The notes beneath the pieces were generated by a model. It worked only from the letters and a program-made list of their open reading frames with translations. It did no database searches and was not told where the DNA came from. DNA of 64,000 nt, taken from the NCBI RefSeq assembly GCF_013074385.2, contig NZ_JABEYA020000001.1:558001-622000 (forward strand). Direction: 5' to 3'. The position numbers were made by a program, and so were the translations under genes. Shown here piece after piece: positions 18,081-29,034 of the stretch (position 1 is the stretch's first letter; every line of letters begins with the position of its first letter). Source of the DNA: Vibrio ostreicida. GTDB lineage: Bacteria; Pseudomonadota; Gammaproteobacteria; Enterobacterales; Vibrionaceae.

Positions 18081-18119
18081 GATCGGCTGACCCAAGGAAA
18101 CCCACAACGTCAGCCGATC
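18081..18119 (-). repeat. Intercistronic stem-loop II between ackA and pta
   Basis: An 11-bp perfect inverted repeat (GATCGGCTGAC with its complement at 18109-18119) with a 17-base loop lies just after the ackA stop. No strong U-tract follows on the minus strand, so an RNA-processing or partial-termination role is more likely than full termination. Confidence 0.6.
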
Positions 18120-18126
18120 AAATCAA

Positions 18127-19323
18127 TTAAAGATTGGCAAGACGCGCGGTATCTTCAGCGATGACGAGTTCTTCATTGGTCGAGATAACCATTGCTGGGA
18201 TGCGGCTGTTTGCCGTTGTGATGGTGCCTTCGCCGCCGAAGCGTGCTTTAAGGTTTGCTTCACCATCAATTTCGATACCGAATACCCCTAGACGGTTCAA
18301 CACCATTTCACGGATAGGGCCAGAGTTCTCGCCAATGCCACCGGTAAATACGATCGCGTCCAGACGGCCATCTAACGTTGCAGTGTAGCCGGCGACGTAC
18401 TTTGCTAACCGATGACAAAATACGTCCATTGCTCGAGTCGCTTCTTCTTTTTCGCCGTAGTTGTCCTCAACAAAACGACAATCAGATGTCACTTCGGTGA
18501 GGCCAGCCAGACCAGATTCTTTGGTCAGCATGTTGTTGATTTTTTCTACTGAATAACCCAAGGTATCGTGTAAATGGAAGATGATTGCAGGATCGATATC
18601 ACCGCAACGAGTTCCCATTACCAAGCCTTCAAGTGGCGTGAGCCCCATTGAGGTATCAACAGACTGGCCATTTTTGATGGCACACACAGAAGCGCCGTTG
18701 CCGAGGTGGCAGTTGATAATGTTAACGTCTTCAACAGGCTTACCTAAAATATTGGCACATTCACGTGTAATAAATAGGTGTGAGGTGCCATGCATGCCAT
18801 AACGACGAATGCCGTGTTCTTTATAAAGATGGTATGGCAGGGCGTATAGGTATGACTCTTCAGGCATTGTTTGGTGGAACGCCGTGTCGAAGACGGCGAC
18901 ATTTTTCAGTGCGGGGAATGCTTTTTGCGCCGCTTTAATACCGATAATGTGAGCAGGGTTGTGAAGCGGTGCTAACGTTGCACAGTCTTCAATGCCTTTA
19001 AGAACATCAGCAGTAATCAGTGCTGATTGAGTGAACTTCTCACCGCCGTGGACAACACGATGGCCGATTGCAGCTAGATTTTCTGAGAGTTCTGGTTTCG
19101 AAGCCAGAATAGTTTCTACCATAAATGCGAGCGCCTCTTCATGCGCTGCGCCGTTACCTAGTTGGGCTTCATGTTTGCCATCAAGCTTCCACTTAATTCG
19201 AGCTTCTGGAAGGTGCAGACACTCTGCGAGACCAGTGAGATGCTCATCACCGCTTTGGGCATCAACAACTGCAAATTTAAGAGAAGAACTACCGCAGTTT
19301 AAAACTAAAACTAGCTTAGACAT
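18127..19323 (-). CDS. ackA: Acetate kinase
   Basis: A 398-residue acetokinase-family enzyme: [12 protein letters not shown] at residues 5-16 (phosphate-binding), G-H-R-V-V-H-G-G around 86-93, the catalytic-region D-T-A-F-H-Q-T-M-P and F-T-G-G-I-G-E-N near 323-330. It makes ATP and acetate from acetyl phosphate, upstream of pta on the same strand. AGGTAG precedes the ATG. The order ackA-pta with a divergent yfbV is the usual gammaproteobacterial arrangement. Confidence 0.97.
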   Translation of the reverse strand: MSKLVLVLNCGSSSLKFAVVDAQSGDEHLTGLAECLHLPEARIKWKLDGKHEAQLGNGAAHEEALAFMVETILASKPELSENLAAIGHRVVHGGEKFTQSALITADVLKGIEDCATLAPLHNPAHIIGIKAAQKAFPALKNVAVFDTAFHQTMPEESYLYALPYHLYKEHGIRRYGMHGTSHLFITRECANILGKPVEDVNIINCHLGNGASVCAIKNGQSVDTSMGLTPLEGLVMGTRCGDIDPAIIFHLHDTLGYSVEKINNMLTKESGLAGLTEVTSDCRFVEDNYGEKEEATRAMDVFCHRLAKYVAGYTATLDGRLDAIVFTGGIGENSGPIREMVLNRLGVFGIEIDGEANLKARFGGEGTITTANSRIPAMVISTNEELVIAEDTARLANL

Positions 19324-19669
19324 GAGTGACTACCTGTAATAATCGGTTTAGATAAAAATTAACCACAAGAATAGACGAAGCGTAAAAATACTGCGTACTA
19401 ACCTTGGTCAATAAAACGTCGAATTCCGTATATAAGAGCCAGTAACCGTGGTTAACTGGCCTTGCATCCGCTGCAGAAAGGTCCCTAGAGTTGCTTAAAT
19501 TGCAAATTACGGCAACAATGAGGTTGTGGGCCTGCAAAGGATAACGACAATTGCTAATGATAACAAAAAAATTTTAAATAATATTAATTTTCGTCAATTT
19601 ATTGCGGTATTAGTTGAAGTTTTCAACTAAATTTTAGGTTCAGGCCTTGAGCTGGAGTGAGGGAGTGCT
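19324..19669. other. Divergent promoter region between ackA and yfbV
   Basis: 346 bases without a gene, very AT-rich at 19560-19600. It holds a near-palindrome at 19438-19460 (GCCAGT and ACTGGC arms) in the ackA leader and a 9-bp perfect inverted repeat TTAGTTGAA/TTCAACTAA with a 3-base loop at 19610-19630, about 40 bases before the yfbV start. Both are operator- or hairpin-like; no recognised anaerobic regulator site was confirmed. Confidence 0.45.
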
Positions 19670-20122
19670 ATGAGTAATAAAGTCGGTTTAGTTCATAACT
19701 TACGTGATGGGCAGAAGTACATGGAAATTTGGCCGATGCGTAAGGAGCTTAATATGTTGTTTCCTGAACAACGCATCGTTAAGGCGACTAAGTTTGGTAT
19801 TAAGGTTATGCCAGCGAGTGCGGCTATTAGTCTGTTGACCCAAATGGCGTTCAATAACTATCAGGCGATGCCTCAATCCATCATCATTGCCCTGTTTGCG
19901 ATTACCATGCCCATTCAAGGTATGTGGTGGTTAGGTAATCGTGCCAATACCCAGTTACCGCCGTCTTTAGCGGGCTGGTATCGTGAAATTCATCAAAAAA
20001 TTGTTGAAAGTGGTTTTGCGCTGGAGCCGTTGAAAACTCGCCCACGCTACAAAGAGTTGGCCAAGATACTCAATCGGGCGTTTAACCAATTGGATAAATC
20101 GGCGTTAGAACGTTGGTTTTAA
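19670..20122 (+). CDS. yfbV: UPF0208 inner membrane protein YfbV
   Basis: A 150-residue member of the YfbV family, the usual divergent neighbour of ackA in gammaproteobacteria. Typical sequence: G-Q-K-Y-M-x-x-W-P-M-x-K-E-L near 14-27, two hydrophobic segments about 44-62 and 68-86, and a basic helical C-terminal tail. In E. coli the protein has been linked to insulation of the Ter macrodomain, but its mechanism is not settled. GGGAG lies upstream of the ATG. A bidirectional terminator separates it from ald. Confidence 0.9.
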   Translation: MSNKVGLVHNLRDGQKYMEIWPMRKELNMLFPEQRIVKATKFGIKVMPASAAISLLTQMAFNNYQAMPQSIIIALFAITMPIQGMWWLGNRANTQLPPSLAGWYREIHQKIVESGFALEPLKTRPRYKELAKILNRAFNQLDKSALERWF

Positions 20123-20270
20123 AACAGCACGTCAGTCTCAAACATGCCGTTGCGCTCAAGTTAACTCAGTGAGAGGTTGGCGGGTCAATCAGAGACGCTT
20201 ACGCCACTGGATCGTCGCTGGACGGACACTTGCTGTTGATTGCTTGAAGCGAGATTATCTTAGAGGAATA

Positions 20271-20305
20271 AAAAAAGGCGCTAAAGTGAGCTTTAGCGCC
20301 TTTTT
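20271..20305. terminator. Bidirectional terminator between yfbV and ald
   Basis: A 10-bp perfect stem, GGCGCTAAAG (20277-20286) with CTTTAGCGCC (20291-20300), has a TGAG loop and is flanked by A6 on the left and T5 on the right, so it can serve both converging genes. Confidence 0.88.
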
Positions 20306-20320
20306 GATGTCTATGAATAA

Positions 20321-21445
20321 TTAATTAAACATCGCGATAGCGTCAGCGGGATCGACGTACTCTAAATTAAAGCTTTCTGCGACCTCTTTACATGTAACCT
20401 TACCATGGATAACGTTAAGACCTTCTAGGAAGCCACCATCAGAAAGTAGGGCCTCACGGTAACCTTTGTTGGCCAATTTGACGATGTAGGGAAGAGTGGC
20501 ATTATTCAGCGCAAATGTGGAGGTTCGGGCGACCGCACCTGGCATATTCGCCACACAGTAGTGTACGACTTCATCGACAATGTAAGTCGGTTCTGCGTGA
20601 GTGGTTGCGTGTGAGGTTTCGAAACAGCCACCTTGGTCGATGGCGACGTCTACTACCGCGGCACCAGGCTTCATCTTAGCAATGTGCTCTTTCGTGACGA
20701 GCTTAGGCGCTGCTGCACCTGGTATAAGAACCGCACCGATCACGAGGTCTGCCTCGAGTACGTGTTTTTCAATGGCGTCTTCCGTGGAGTAAACCACTTT
20801 CGCGCGGCCTTGGAATTCTTCATCAAGACGACGCAGTGTATCGACATTGCGATCAAGGATAGTCACATCAGCGCGAAGCCCAACCGCCATCCGTGCAGCA
20901 TTAGCACCGACGACACCACCGCCGACAACAACAACTTTCGCTGGCTCAACCCCTGGCACGCCACCAAGCAACAGACCGCGGCCACCATGCGACTTTTCTA
21001 GAGTTTGTGCGCCAGCCTGAATGGACATACGACCTGCGACCTCAGACATAGGAGCAAGTAGTGGTAAGCGACCCATATTATCTGTTACAGTCTCGTAAGC
21101 GATACAGACGGCTTTGCTTTTGATTAACTCATCAGTTTGTGGGAAATCTGGAGCGAGGTGCAAATAGGTGAATAATATTTGTCCCTCACGGAGCATGGCT
21201 CTCTCAACAGCTTGAGGTTCTTTGACCTTTACAATCATTTCTGCTTGCGCGAAAACGTCGGCAGCGGTAGGAAGAATGGATGCACCGACAGCGATGTAAT
21301 CATCGTCTGAAAACCCGATGCCAGAACCGGCAAGGGTTTCTACAAACACTTGGTGTCCTTGCGAGATTAGCTCGCGAACGCTTGCTGGAATCATACCAAC
21401 ACGGTATTCGTGGTTTTTGATTTCCTTAGGTACGCCAATGATCAT
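20321..21445 (-). CDS. ald: Alanine dehydrogenase
   Basis: A 374-residue NAD-dependent L-alanine dehydrogenase that interconverts alanine and pyruvate plus ammonia. The N terminus [14 protein letters not shown] is the AlaDH/PNT signature with the substrate-binding Arg and later Lys (V-K-V-K-E-P-Q, about 72-78); the Rossmann motif [11 protein letters not shown] is near 173-183; H-A-E-P-T-Y sits in the second half. It is divergent from lrp, and in other bacteria Lrp/AsnC-type factors control ald genes, so Lrp control through the 174-base intergenic region is plausible. GAGGAT precedes the ATG. Confidence 0.96.
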   Translation of the reverse strand: MIIGVPKEIKNHEYRVGMIPASVRELISQGHQVFVETLAGSGIGFSDDDYIAVGASILPTAADVFAQAEMIVKVKEPQAVERAMLREGQILFTYLHLAPDFPQTDELIKSKAVCIAYETVTDNMGRLPLLAPMSEVAGRMSIQAGAQTLEKSHGGRGLLLGGVPGVEPAKVVVVGGGVVGANAARMAVGLRADVTILDRNVDTLRRLDEEFQGRAKVVYSTEDAIEKHVLEADLVIGAVLIPGAAAPKLVTKEHIAKMKPGAAVVDVAIDQGGCFETSHATTHAEPTYIVDEVVHYCVANMPGAVARTSTFALNNATLPYIVKLANKGYREALLSDGGFLEGLNVIHGKVTCKEVAESFNLEYVDPADAIAMFN

Positions 21446-21619
21446 CCTGAATCCTCATTTTATATTGGTTGTATAAACTATATTAGTTGTATTAACTGTG
21501 TGTAGGGTAATTCTGTCGAATTAATGCCTAGTATAGATACGATTAAATAAAATTTGATACTGAATATTAAAAAGTTGTAGTATATTTTTTTGCAAGGAAG
21601 TAATAAGGTGGAATAAAAA

Positions 21620-22114
21620 ATGGCAGACAACAATAAGAAGCCGTCTAAGGATCTAGACCGTATCGATCGCAACATTCTTAACGAACTGCAGAAAGACGGT
21701 CGAATTTCAAACGTTGAATTGTCTAAACGTGTTGGTCTTTCGCCCACACCATGTTTAGAACGTGTTCGTCGTCTTGAGCGTCAAGGATACATCAATGGCT
21801 ATACAGCGCTGTTGAATCCGCAGTTTCTTGACGCGTCACTGTTGGTTTTTGTAGAAATTACGCTTAACCGTGGTGCGCCTGACGTGTTTGAACAATTTAA
21901 CTCAGCGGTTCAGAAACTTGATGACATCCAAGAATGTCATTTGGTGTCAGGTGATTTCGATTACCTGTTGAAAACTCGGGTTTCGGACATGAGTGCTTAT
22001 CGAAAGCTCCTTGGCGATACGCTTTTGCGTCTTCCTGGTGTTAATGACACACGTACGTATGTTGTTATGGAAGAGGTGAAGCAAACAAACCAGTTAGTGA
22101 TCAAAACTCGTTAA
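21620..22114 (+). CDS. lrp: Leucine-responsive regulatory protein
   Basis: A 164-residue Lrp/AsnC-family global regulator with an N-terminal winged helix-turn-helix (about 15-60: N-V-E-L-S-K-R-V-G-L-S-P-T-P-C-L-E-R-V-R recognition region) and a C-terminal RAM ligand-binding/oligomerisation domain (about 75-155, with the conserved L-V-S-G-D-F-D-Y-L). Length and sequence closely fit enterobacterial Lrp. It is upstream of ftsK, as in many gammaproteobacteria, and has its own strong terminator. Confidence 0.96.
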   Translation: MADNNKKPSKDLDRIDRNILNELQKDGRISNVELSKRVGLSPTPCLERVRRLERQGYINGYTALLNPQFLDASLLVFVEITLNRGAPDVFEQFNSAVQKLDDIQECHLVSGDFDYLLKTRVSDMSAYRKLLGDTLLRLPGVNDTRTYVVMEEVKQTNQLVIKTR

Positions 22115-22192
22115 TGAGTCATAGATAGCGAAATACCTTTCGATATTCTGACTCAAGGCAATTGGGTTTTAAGTCCTGATATGGTTAAATCA

Positions 22193-22230
22193 ATAGTCCT
22201 AGTGGCATCGCCACTAGGACTATTTTTTTT
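22193..22230 (+). terminator. Strong terminator of lrp
   Basis: A 14-bp perfect stem (22193-22206 with 22210-22223) with a 3-base loop is followed by T to 22230. It separates lrp from ftsK. Confidence 0.9.
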
Positions 22231-22333
22231 ATTGACTGATTTGCACGGTATCATTTTGGTTTTGAGAGAAGCATCGAGCTTTTATCAACCATACCTATCA
22301 AGCAAACTGGTATCACGAAGCAGAAAGTGAGTT

Positions 22334-25165
22334 ATGCTCAGAGAGAATAAGAAAACAGTTGAAACCATAGTCAAAACCGGAGAAGAGCCTCAGTCTTCTC
22401 GTCTTAATGGCCCTCAACGTCTTAAAGAGTCCAGTCTGATAGTGATTGTGCTGTTTTCGATATTAATGTCGGTCGCATTACTGACCTTTAGCCCCGCTGA
22501 TCCTTCATGGTCTCAGACGGCATGGGGGGGAGAGATCGCTAATGCGGGCGGAATCGTCGGTGCTTGGATAGCGGATACGTTATTTTTTACATTGGGGTCT
22601 TTGGCATATTTTATGCCCTTTGTTCTTACGTTTACTGCTTGGGTTATGTTGAGAAAACGCGGTGAGAATGAATCGATTAACTTGATGTTGTGGGGAACCC
22701 GCTTGCTTGGACTGACCATCCTGATTCTAACCAGTTGCGGTTTAGCGGACATTAACTTTGATGATCTGTGGTATTTTTCCTCAGGGGGGGTGATTGGTGA
22801 TGTGCTGACCAGCTTGGCGCTACCGACATTAAATGTGCTGGGGACTATTTTAGTTTTCTTGTTCTTGTGGGGAGCTGGCTTTACATTGTTAACGGGGATT
22901 TCTTGGTTAACCATTGTTGACTGGATTGGGGAGCGCGTGATAAATGCGATCACTCAAGGGGTGAATAGACTGCGAGGGGAAACAGGAGAAGAAGTCCTTG
23001 AACCACAACTGACCAGCCAGCACGTGAATGCCTCAGAAGACGAACAGACTCAGATAAGCAGTGACGTGGATAGCCCTTTCAATGAGATTCGACCACGCCG
23101 TTTTAATATCCATCTACCTGAGACCCCTGTGCAAGCAGAAACTAGGTTCGTTGAGCGTACAGAACCCGCGGCTGAACTCCTTCTTAGTGACACTGAAGAG
23201 CAGCCAGTGCCGACAAAGATTGACTCTCTACCGGCCCCAGAACCCGCGCTTACTGAACAACTAAATGCCACCATAGAACAACTTGAAGCCGCTGCACAAG
23301 TTGATGATGATTACGCGATACAAGAGCAAGACCTTGACCACAGCGATGACGAGGAGCTGTCGATTTCAAAGGTCACCGATCCCGTTGAGACTGATCAGCT
23401 CGTAGAAAGTATGCCTTGGCGTCGAGAAGAGCCCCTGTGCCTTGATGAGGTTAAACCGGCAGTGACCCCGACAGATTTGGCCCCAATATCGGCAGAACCT
23501 CAACCTGAGCTTCAGCGTCAGGAACCGTTGATTTCGACTTTTGATGTCAATGAAGACGATGAAGATGTGACTGCTTTTCAAAATATTGTGGCTGAGGCGC
23601 AGGACAAAACTGTCGCGCAGCAGAATCCATTCCTTGTCCAGAAAGGCACTGATTTACCGATACCTAAAGAGCCAATGCCAACACTCGAATTGTTATATCA
23701 CCCAGAAAAGCGTGAAAACTTTATCGATCGAGCCGCGCTAGAAGACATTGCTCGTCTTGTGGAAGCAAAATTGGCCGATTACAAAATCAAAGCAGAAGTG
23801 GTGGACATCTTCCCAGGACCTGTCATTACACGATTTGAACTGGATTTAGCACCGGGTGTTAAGGTTAGCCGTATCTCGGGACTTTCTATGGACTTAGCCC
23901 GTTCGCTATCTGCAATGGCAGTGCGTGTGGTTGAAGTGATTCCTGGCAAGCCTTATGTGGGTCTTGAGTTGCCCAATATGAGCCGTCAAACCGTGTATTT
24001 CTCAGACGTTATAGGTAGCCAACACTTTATTGAAGCCAAATCACCAACGACGGTGGTTTTAGGGCAGGACATTGCTGGCGAAGCCGTGGTCGCTGATTTA
24101 GCAAAAATGCCTCATGTTCTTGTGGCGGGGACGACAGGTTCTGGTAAATCGGTTGGGGTCAATGTGATGATCCTTAGCATGCTCTACAAATCGACACCAG
24201 AAGACGTGCGCTTCATAATGATTGACCCGAAAATGCTGGAGCTTTCTGTCTACGAAGGGATCCCTCATTTGTTGTCAGAAGTGGTCACAGATATGAAGGA
24301 TGCGTCTAACGCTTTGCGTTGGTGTGTAGGAGAGATGGAACGACGCTATAAGTTAATGTCCGCTCTCGGGGTCCGTAATATTAAAGGCTTTAACGATAAG
24401 CTAAAAATGGCCGCGGAGGCTGGTCACCCTATCCATGATCCGTTGTGGCAATCAGGGGACAGTATGGACGAACATGCCCCTCTTCTGGAAAAACTGCCTT
24501 ACATTGTCGTGATTGTTGATGAATTCGCTGATTTGATGATGGTCGTGGGCAAGAAAGTTGAAGAACTTATCGCACGTCTTGCTCAAAAGGCGCGGGCTGC
24601 GGGCATTCATTTGATTCTCGCTACTCAACGCCCATCGGTCGATGTTATCACTGGTCTTATCAAAGCAAATATTCCAGCGCGTGTTGCTTTCACCGTATCA
24701 ACCAAGACAGACTCGAGAACTATCCTTGACCAAGGAGGTGCAGAGTCACTATTGGGTATGGGGGATATGCTTTATTTACCGCCGGGTTCGAGTCATACCG
24801 TGCGTGTCCATGGGGCTTTTGCATCCGACGATGACGTTCATGCGGTAGTGAACAACTGGAAAGCACGCGGTAAACCTAACTATATTGAAGACATTATCAG
24901 TGGCGATCAAAATCCTGAGACGCTTTTGCCCGGTGAAAAACCGGATGGTGAAGAGGAGATGGACCCATTATTCGATCAAGTTGTCGAACATGTTGTTCAG
25001 TCACGACGTGGTTCGGTTTCAGGGGTTCAGCGTCGCTTCAAAATTGGTTATAACCGTGCGGCGCGTATTGTTGAACAACTTGAAACTCAAGGAATCGTTA
25101 GCGCACCCGGCCATAACGGTAACCGAGAAGTACTTGCCCCAGCCCCGGGACGTGAAATGAACTAA
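22334..25165 (+). CDS. ftsK: DNA translocase FtsK
   Basis: A 943-residue septal DNA pump. The N-terminal membrane domain has four or five hydrophobic segments in residues 30-205 that target the divisome; a Glu/Pro/Gln-rich linker spans about 215-440; the RecA-like motor has Walker A G-T-T-G-S-G-K-S at 599-606 and Walker [10 protein letters not shown] near 730; the C-terminal gamma winged-helix ([18 protein letters not shown]) reads KOPS sites and activates XerCD. The linker is shorter than in E. coli. lolA, the usual next gene in enterobacteria, is not present here. Confidence 0.96.
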   Translation: MLRENKKTVETIVKTGEEPQSSRLNGPQRLKESSLIVIVLFSILMSVALLTFSPADPSWSQTAWGGEIANAGGIVGAWIADTLFFTLGSLAYFMPFVLTFTAWVMLRKRGENESINLMLWGTRLLGLTILILTSCGLADINFDDLWYFSSGGVIGDVLTSLALPTLNVLGTILVFLFLWGAGFTLLTGISWLTIVDWIGERVINAITQGVNRLRGETGEEVLEPQLTSQHVNASEDEQTQISSDVDSPFNEIRPRRFNIHLPETPVQAETRFVERTEPAAELLLSDTEEQPVPTKIDSLPAPEPALTEQLNATIEQLEAAAQVDDDYAIQEQDLDHSDDEELSISKVTDPVETDQLVESMPWRREEPLCLDEVKPAVTPTDLAPISAEPQPELQRQEPLISTFDVNEDDEDVTAFQNIVAEAQDKTVAQQNPFLVQKGTDLPIPKEPMPTLELLYHPEKRENFIDRAALEDIARLVEAKLADYKIKAEVVDIFPGPVITRFELDLAPGVKVSRISGLSMDLARSLSAMAVRVVEVIPGKPYVGLELPNMSRQTVYFSDVIGSQHFIEAKSPTTVVLGQDIAGEAVVADLAKMPHVLVAGTTGSGKSVGVNVMILSMLYKSTPEDVRFIMIDPKMLELSVYEGIPHLLSEVVTDMKDASNALRWCVGEMERRYKLMSALGVRNIKGFNDKLKMAAEAGHPIHDPLWQSGDSMDEHAPLLEKLPYIVVIVDEFADLMMVVGKKVEELIARLAQKARAAGIHLILATQRPSVDVITGLIKANIPARVAFTVSTKTDSRTILDQGGAESLLGMGDMLYLPPGSSHTVRVHGAFASDDDVHAVVNNWKARGKPNYIEDIISGDQNPETLLPGEKPDGEEEMDPLFDQVVEHVVQSRRGSVSGVQRRFKIGYNRAARIVEQLETQGIVSAPGHNGNREVLAPAPGREMN

Positions 25166-25187
25166 CTCAGGTTTAATGGTACCAAAT

Positions 25188-25221
25188 AAAAAAGCGCAGG
25201 TTTGTTGACCTGCGCTTTTTT
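25188..25221. terminator. Bidirectional terminator between ftsK and dsbB
   Basis: AAAAAAGCGCAGG and CCTGCGCTTTTTT form a 13-bp stem around an 8-base loop, with A and T runs on the two sides, serving both converging genes. Confidence 0.9.
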
Positions 25222-25236
25222 GTTATCCGCCCTGAG

Positions 25237-25758
25237 TTACCGTTTTTGAGCGATAAATTGTGCGATTACAATGACCGAAAAGACAACCAAGTTGGTGGCG
25301 AAAATGATGACCAGCCATTGCGGCATTGATAGTGAAAGGAATTGCCAGACAACTTCACTGCAATCGCCAAAGGCTTCAAAGATGGAAGGGAACCAAGTAT
25401 TGAGCGGAGCCCAATCTGGGAACCTGACAAAAAGATCACAGGTTGCAAAGGGTGAGGGATTGAATTGGTAATCAACATGTTCCTGCGCGAGCATAAAACC
25501 TTTCAATGAACTCAAGCCCCATGTTGCTAAGCCCAACCATCGAACGCTTTTGTTTTGAGGTGATAGCAAGCCAATCACAGCCGCGAGGCCAATACCAAAC
25601 ATTGCCACGCGCTCATAGATACACATCACGCAAGGCGCGAGCATAGTGACATGCTGAAAGTAAAGCGCCATGGCTTGGAAAAAGACCACAAATGCGAGCA
25701 GTAGTAACCAAGACTGACGAGTTTGTGAGAATGACTTGATTCGATTAAGAAGGTTCAC
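25237..25758 (-). CDS. dsbB: Disulfide bond formation protein B
   Basis: A 173-residue four-TM inner-membrane quinone oxidoreductase that reoxidises DsbA. The first periplasmic loop has the redox pair C43-V-M-C46, and the second loop has C107 and C133, matching the four essential cysteines of the family. R50 after the CxxC region fits the quinone site. It lies downstream of nhaB on the same strand (E. coli synteny), with a hairpin terminator between. Confidence 0.96.
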   Translation of the reverse strand: MNLLNRIKSFSQTRQSWLLLLAFVVFFQAMALYFQHVTMLAPCVMCIYERVAMFGIGLAAVIGLLSPQNKSVRWLGLATWGLSSLKGFMLAQEHVDYQFNPSPFATCDLFVRFPDWAPLNTWFPSIFEAFGDCSEVVWQFLSLSMPQWLVIIFATNLVVFSVIVIAQFIAQKR

Positions 25759-25776
25759 AGCAATATCCTGTATATA

Positions 25777-25804
25777 AAAAAGCTCTGACTAATCAGAGCT
25801 TTTT
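25777..25804 (-). terminator. Terminator between nhaB and dsbB
   Basis: AAAAAGCTCTGA and TCAGAGCTTTTT form a 12-bp stem with a 4-base loop; on the minus strand a T run follows. It ends only about 19 bases before the dsbB start, so dsbB needs read-through from nhaB or a promoter overlapping this hairpin. Confidence 0.85.
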
Positions 25805-25851
25805 AACGCGTAAAAGTTTCCCTTTCAACTGAAACTTTTCAATATTAGCGA

Positions 25852-27441
25852 TCAGTGACCAGCTGATACGGCGTCGATGACCTCGCCAGTATGCTGAGAA
25901 ATCCATCCTGCATCATAAAACCAGATGGTCATCGGTTCGACTAAAAAGACGATGCCTGCCAGTCCAACGAGTGCAAGAACAATCGTATAAGGCAACGCCA
26001 TAATGACCATGCGTCCATAAGACAGTCGAATCAGCGGCGCGAGAGCTGACGTCAGCAAAAATAGAAACGCCGCTTGTCCATTGGGTGTTGCTACTGAGGG
26101 AAGGTTTGTCCCAGTATTGATTGCCACGGCGAGCAGATCAAACTGATCACGTGTAATCAAGCCCTCAACTAAGGCGGTTTTGACTTCATTGATATAAACG
26201 GTGCCGACAAACACGTTGTCTGAGACCATAGATAACACGCCGTTGGCCATATAAAATAGCGCGAGTTGCATTCCTTTGTCTTCAACATGCAGTACCGCGT
26301 CTATGACGGGTTTAAACAATGATTGATCAATGATCACGGCCACAACGGAAAAGAACACCGCCAAAAGAGCGGTAAAAGGTAAGGCTTCTTCAAACGCTTT
26401 CCCAAGGGAATGCTCTTCAATTACGCCCGTGAAGGCGGTTGCGAGGATAATCACGGATAGACCGATAAGCCCAACCGCGGCAAGATGAAGGGCTAAACCT
26501 ACGATCAACCAAACTGCAATCGCCCCTTGAACCCACAGCTTAGCGACATCTTGTTTGGTGCGGTTGCGTTTTTCTGCGTTATTGAAGTCAACCAGAATTT
26601 TGCGAACGTTGTCTGGCAGACGAGCACCATAACCACAAATCTGCAATTTTTCGACCATGACACAGGTCATTAAACCACAGATAAAGACGGGAACGGTCAC
26701 GGGCAGCATTCGAACGATAAACTCCCCAAACTGCCAGCCAGCTTGGTCAGCGATAATCAGGTTTTGAGGCTCGCCAACCATGGTCATAACACCGCCAAGC
26801 GCCGTGCCGACACCAGCATGCATCAATAGAGAACGCAGGAAAGATCGATAGTTTTCAAGATCGTCTCGAGTCAGTTCACAAAGGTGTTCGTCGCGAGTGT
26901 GGTCGTGGGAAGCGGTTGAACCTTTACCCGAAGCGACTTTGTGATAAATGGCGTAGAAACCGACGGCAACGCTTATGACGACCGCTATCACGGTTAACGC
27001 ATCGAGGAAGGCGGAAAGAAAAGCAGCGGCAAAGCAGAAAGCCGCAGACAGAAGGCTTTTTGAGCGAATACCCAACAGGATTTTCGTAAAAATGAACAGC
27101 AACAGCTGTTTCATGAAATAGATACCCGCCACCATAAAGACAAGAAGTAATAAAACTTCAATATTGGCGACCAATTCGTGTTTCACTTGTTCCGCACTGG
27201 TCATTCCGATTGCTACGGCTTCTATTGCCAGCAATCCGCCGGGTTGAAGTGGGTAACACTTTAGGGCCATCGCCAAGGTAAAAATAAACTCTGCGACCAG
27301 CAACCATCCTGCCATAAATGGGTCTACGAAGAAGAAGACAAAAGGGTTGATAACGAGAAATGAAATAATGGCAACTTTATACCAATCTGGGGCTTTTCCT
27401 AAGAAATTCTTAATGAAAGCATTCCCGAGCGACATCGGCAT
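25852..27441 (-). CDS. nhaB: Na+/H+ antiporter NhaB
   Basis: A 529-residue, about 12-TM sodium/proton antiporter. The start is placed at 27441 because [14 protein letters not shown] is the family N terminus; an open frame runs 40 codons further upstream but is Arg/Thr-rich and unlike the family. Hydrophobic segments are spread over the whole length, with a charged cytoplasmic loop about 210-230. The order fadR (divergent), nhaB, dsbB is the same as in E. coli. Confidence 0.95.
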   Translation of the reverse strand: MPMSLGNAFIKNFLGKAPDWYKVAIISFLVINPFVFFFVDPFMAGWLLVAEFIFTLAMALKCYPLQPGGLLAIEAVAIGMTSAEQVKHELVANIEVLLLLVFMVAGIYFMKQLLLFIFTKILLGIRSKSLLSAAFCFAAAFLSAFLDALTVIAVVISVAVGFYAIYHKVASGKGSTASHDHTRDEHLCELTRDDLENYRSFLRSLLMHAGVGTALGGVMTMVGEPQNLIIADQAGWQFGEFIVRMLPVTVPVFICGLMTCVMVEKLQICGYGARLPDNVRKILVDFNNAEKRNRTKQDVAKLWVQGAIAVWLIVGLALHLAAVGLIGLSVIILATAFTGVIEEHSLGKAFEEALPFTALLAVFFSVVAVIIDQSLFKPVIDAVLHVEDKGMQLALFYMANGVLSMVSDNVFVGTVYINEVKTALVEGLITRDQFDLLAVAINTGTNLPSVATPNGQAAFLFLLTSALAPLIRLSYGRMVIMALPYTIVLALVGLAGIVFLVEPMTIWFYDAGWISQHTGEVIDAVSAGH

Positions 27442-28127
27442 GATACTAATACTCTTAAATGTTGTAATGATTAGACACTGCGTGTGCTTGTATCTATGTG
27501 TTTGCGTAACGGATTCGGGATCATCGCGCGAAAGGATGAGCCTTGAAACAATGGTTAGCAATACATTTAATTCAACAGTGACTTAGAAAAACGACACGAG
27601 GATATGTGTTATGTGGTTTTACTAAGTTACTCCCTGAGAAAGACAAGCACTCCTTACTTTGGTCGCAACTCTACTCCTCAAGTTAATTTAGTCAATAATT
27701 AACTTTATATTGATAAAAGACTCATTGGACTTTTGTTTGAAAACGGGATCTGAGTGGCGTAAAAGTGAGGTGATAGTTGTGAAAAAAGACAATTCGTGAG
27801 ACTTGCTTGATGAAGAGCTTAAATTCCCATTGTTATGTCATAATAATGCATGAAAACAACGACTACATACTGTTATTTTTAGAATAGACATCAGGACTGC
27901 ATTTCATTTAAATTCGGTGCCTGTGGCGTATTTTAAAAAAAATAAATGCTCAAATCTAGGCATTGGCTGTCAGCCATAAAAACGCAAACGCTCAACTTAT
28001 TTTAGAGCAAATAAACTACTGGTAAGAAGCCTTCACTTTCATTGAGCATGGTTTCCGATATCCGTTAACTAGTGGTATGATGAGTGCTATCCGAACCCAT
28101 AAGTAAAAAGATTGGACAAATAAATTA
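27442..28127. other. Long divergent intergenic region between nhaB and fadR
   Basis: 686 AT-rich bases without a convincing gene on either strand. An 8-bp inverted repeat AAGTTAAT/ATTAACTT (27680-27705) is operator-like. A -10-like TATGAT (28076-28081) with a weak TTCCGA 17 bases upstream could be the fadR promoter. Nothing else stood out. Confidence 0.4.
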
Positions 28128-28967
28128 ATGGTCATTAAGGCAAAGAGCCCTGCAGGTTTTGCAGAAAAATACATCATTGAAAGTATTTGGAAAGGGCGCT
28201 TCCCTCCTGGTTCGATACTTCCCGCTGAGCGTGAACTCTCTGAACTCATTGGTGTTACCCGCACCACGTTGCGTGAGGTACTTCAACGTCTTGCCCGTGA
28301 TGGTTGGTTAACCATTCAACATGGTAAACCGACTAAGGTGAATCAATTCATGGAAACGTCGGGGTTGCATATCCTCGATACGCTGATGACATTAGATGCA
28401 GAGAACGCGACCTCTATTGTTGAGGACCTGCTTGCTGCGCGCACCAATATTAGTCCCATATTTATGCGTTACGCTTTTAAGGTCAATAAAGATAACGTAG
28501 AGAGAACGATAACCAGTGTGATTGACTCTTGTCAAAGTCTACTGGCTGCGGATTCTTGGGATACGTTTATGGCGTCTTCGCCTTATGCTGAAAAAATTCA
28601 GCAGCATATCAAAGATGATGGCGGCAAGGATGAAGCGAAGCGTCAGTCAATACTGCTAGCTAAGACGTTCAACTTTTATGACTACATGCTGTTTCAACGG
28701 TTGGCGTTCCATTCAGGAAACCAAATTTATGGGCTCATTTTTAATGGCCTGAAGAAATTGTATGATCGGGTTGGCAGTTTCTATTTTTCCAACCCACAGG
28801 CGCGTAATCTGGCGCTCAAGTTCTATGCTGATTTATTGGACGTTTGTGAAACAGGTGAGCGTGAACGCATTACGACTGTGGTTCGCCAATACGGTCTGGA
28901 AAGTGCTCAGATTTGGAATGAGATGAAAACCTCTCTCCCTACTGATTTTACAGAAGACGATTGTTAA
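28128..28967 (+). CDS. fadR: Fatty acid metabolism regulator FadR
   Basis: A 279-residue GntR-family acyl-CoA-responsive regulator that represses beta-oxidation genes and activates fabA/fabB. The winged HTH is at about 1-75 ([36 protein letters not shown]). The helical acyl-CoA domain is about 40 residues longer than in E. coli FadR (239 aa), the insertion known in Vibrio FadR, probably here within about 135-180. It is divergent from nhaB and ends at a shared terminator. Confidence 0.95.
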   Translation: MVIKAKSPAGFAEKYIIESIWKGRFPPGSILPAERELSELIGVTRTTLREVLQRLARDGWLTIQHGKPTKVNQFMETSGLHILDTLMTLDAENATSIVEDLLAARTNISPIFMRYAFKVNKDNVERTITSVIDSCQSLLAADSWDTFMASSPYAEKIQQHIKDDGGKDEAKRQSILLAKTFNFYDYMLFQRLAFHSGNQIYGLIFNGLKKLYDRVGSFYFSNPQARNLALKFYADLLDVCETGERERITTVVRQYGLESAQIWNEMKTSLPTDFTEDDC

Positions 28968-28981
28968 GTCTCAGTTGAAAT

Positions 28982-29010
28982 AAAAACCGCCTTATCAAAA
29001 GGCGGTTTTT
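28982..29010. terminator. Bidirectional terminator between fadR and the CARF nuclease gene
   Basis: AAAAACCGCCTT (28982-28993) pairs perfectly with AAGGCGGTTTTT (28999-29010) around a 5-base loop, with A and T runs on both sides. Confidence 0.9.
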
Positions 29011-29034
29011 TATCGTACGGCACGTTCTGAAGAA

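Noticed and set aside
27442-27561. 40-codon N-terminal extension of NhaB
   Set aside because: The extension is hydrophilic and unlike the family; the conserved N terminus starts at 27441.
28060-28090. FadR self-operator near the fadR promoter
   Set aside because: The sequence around 28066-28085 shares only a few bases with the FadR consensus and lacks its symmetry.
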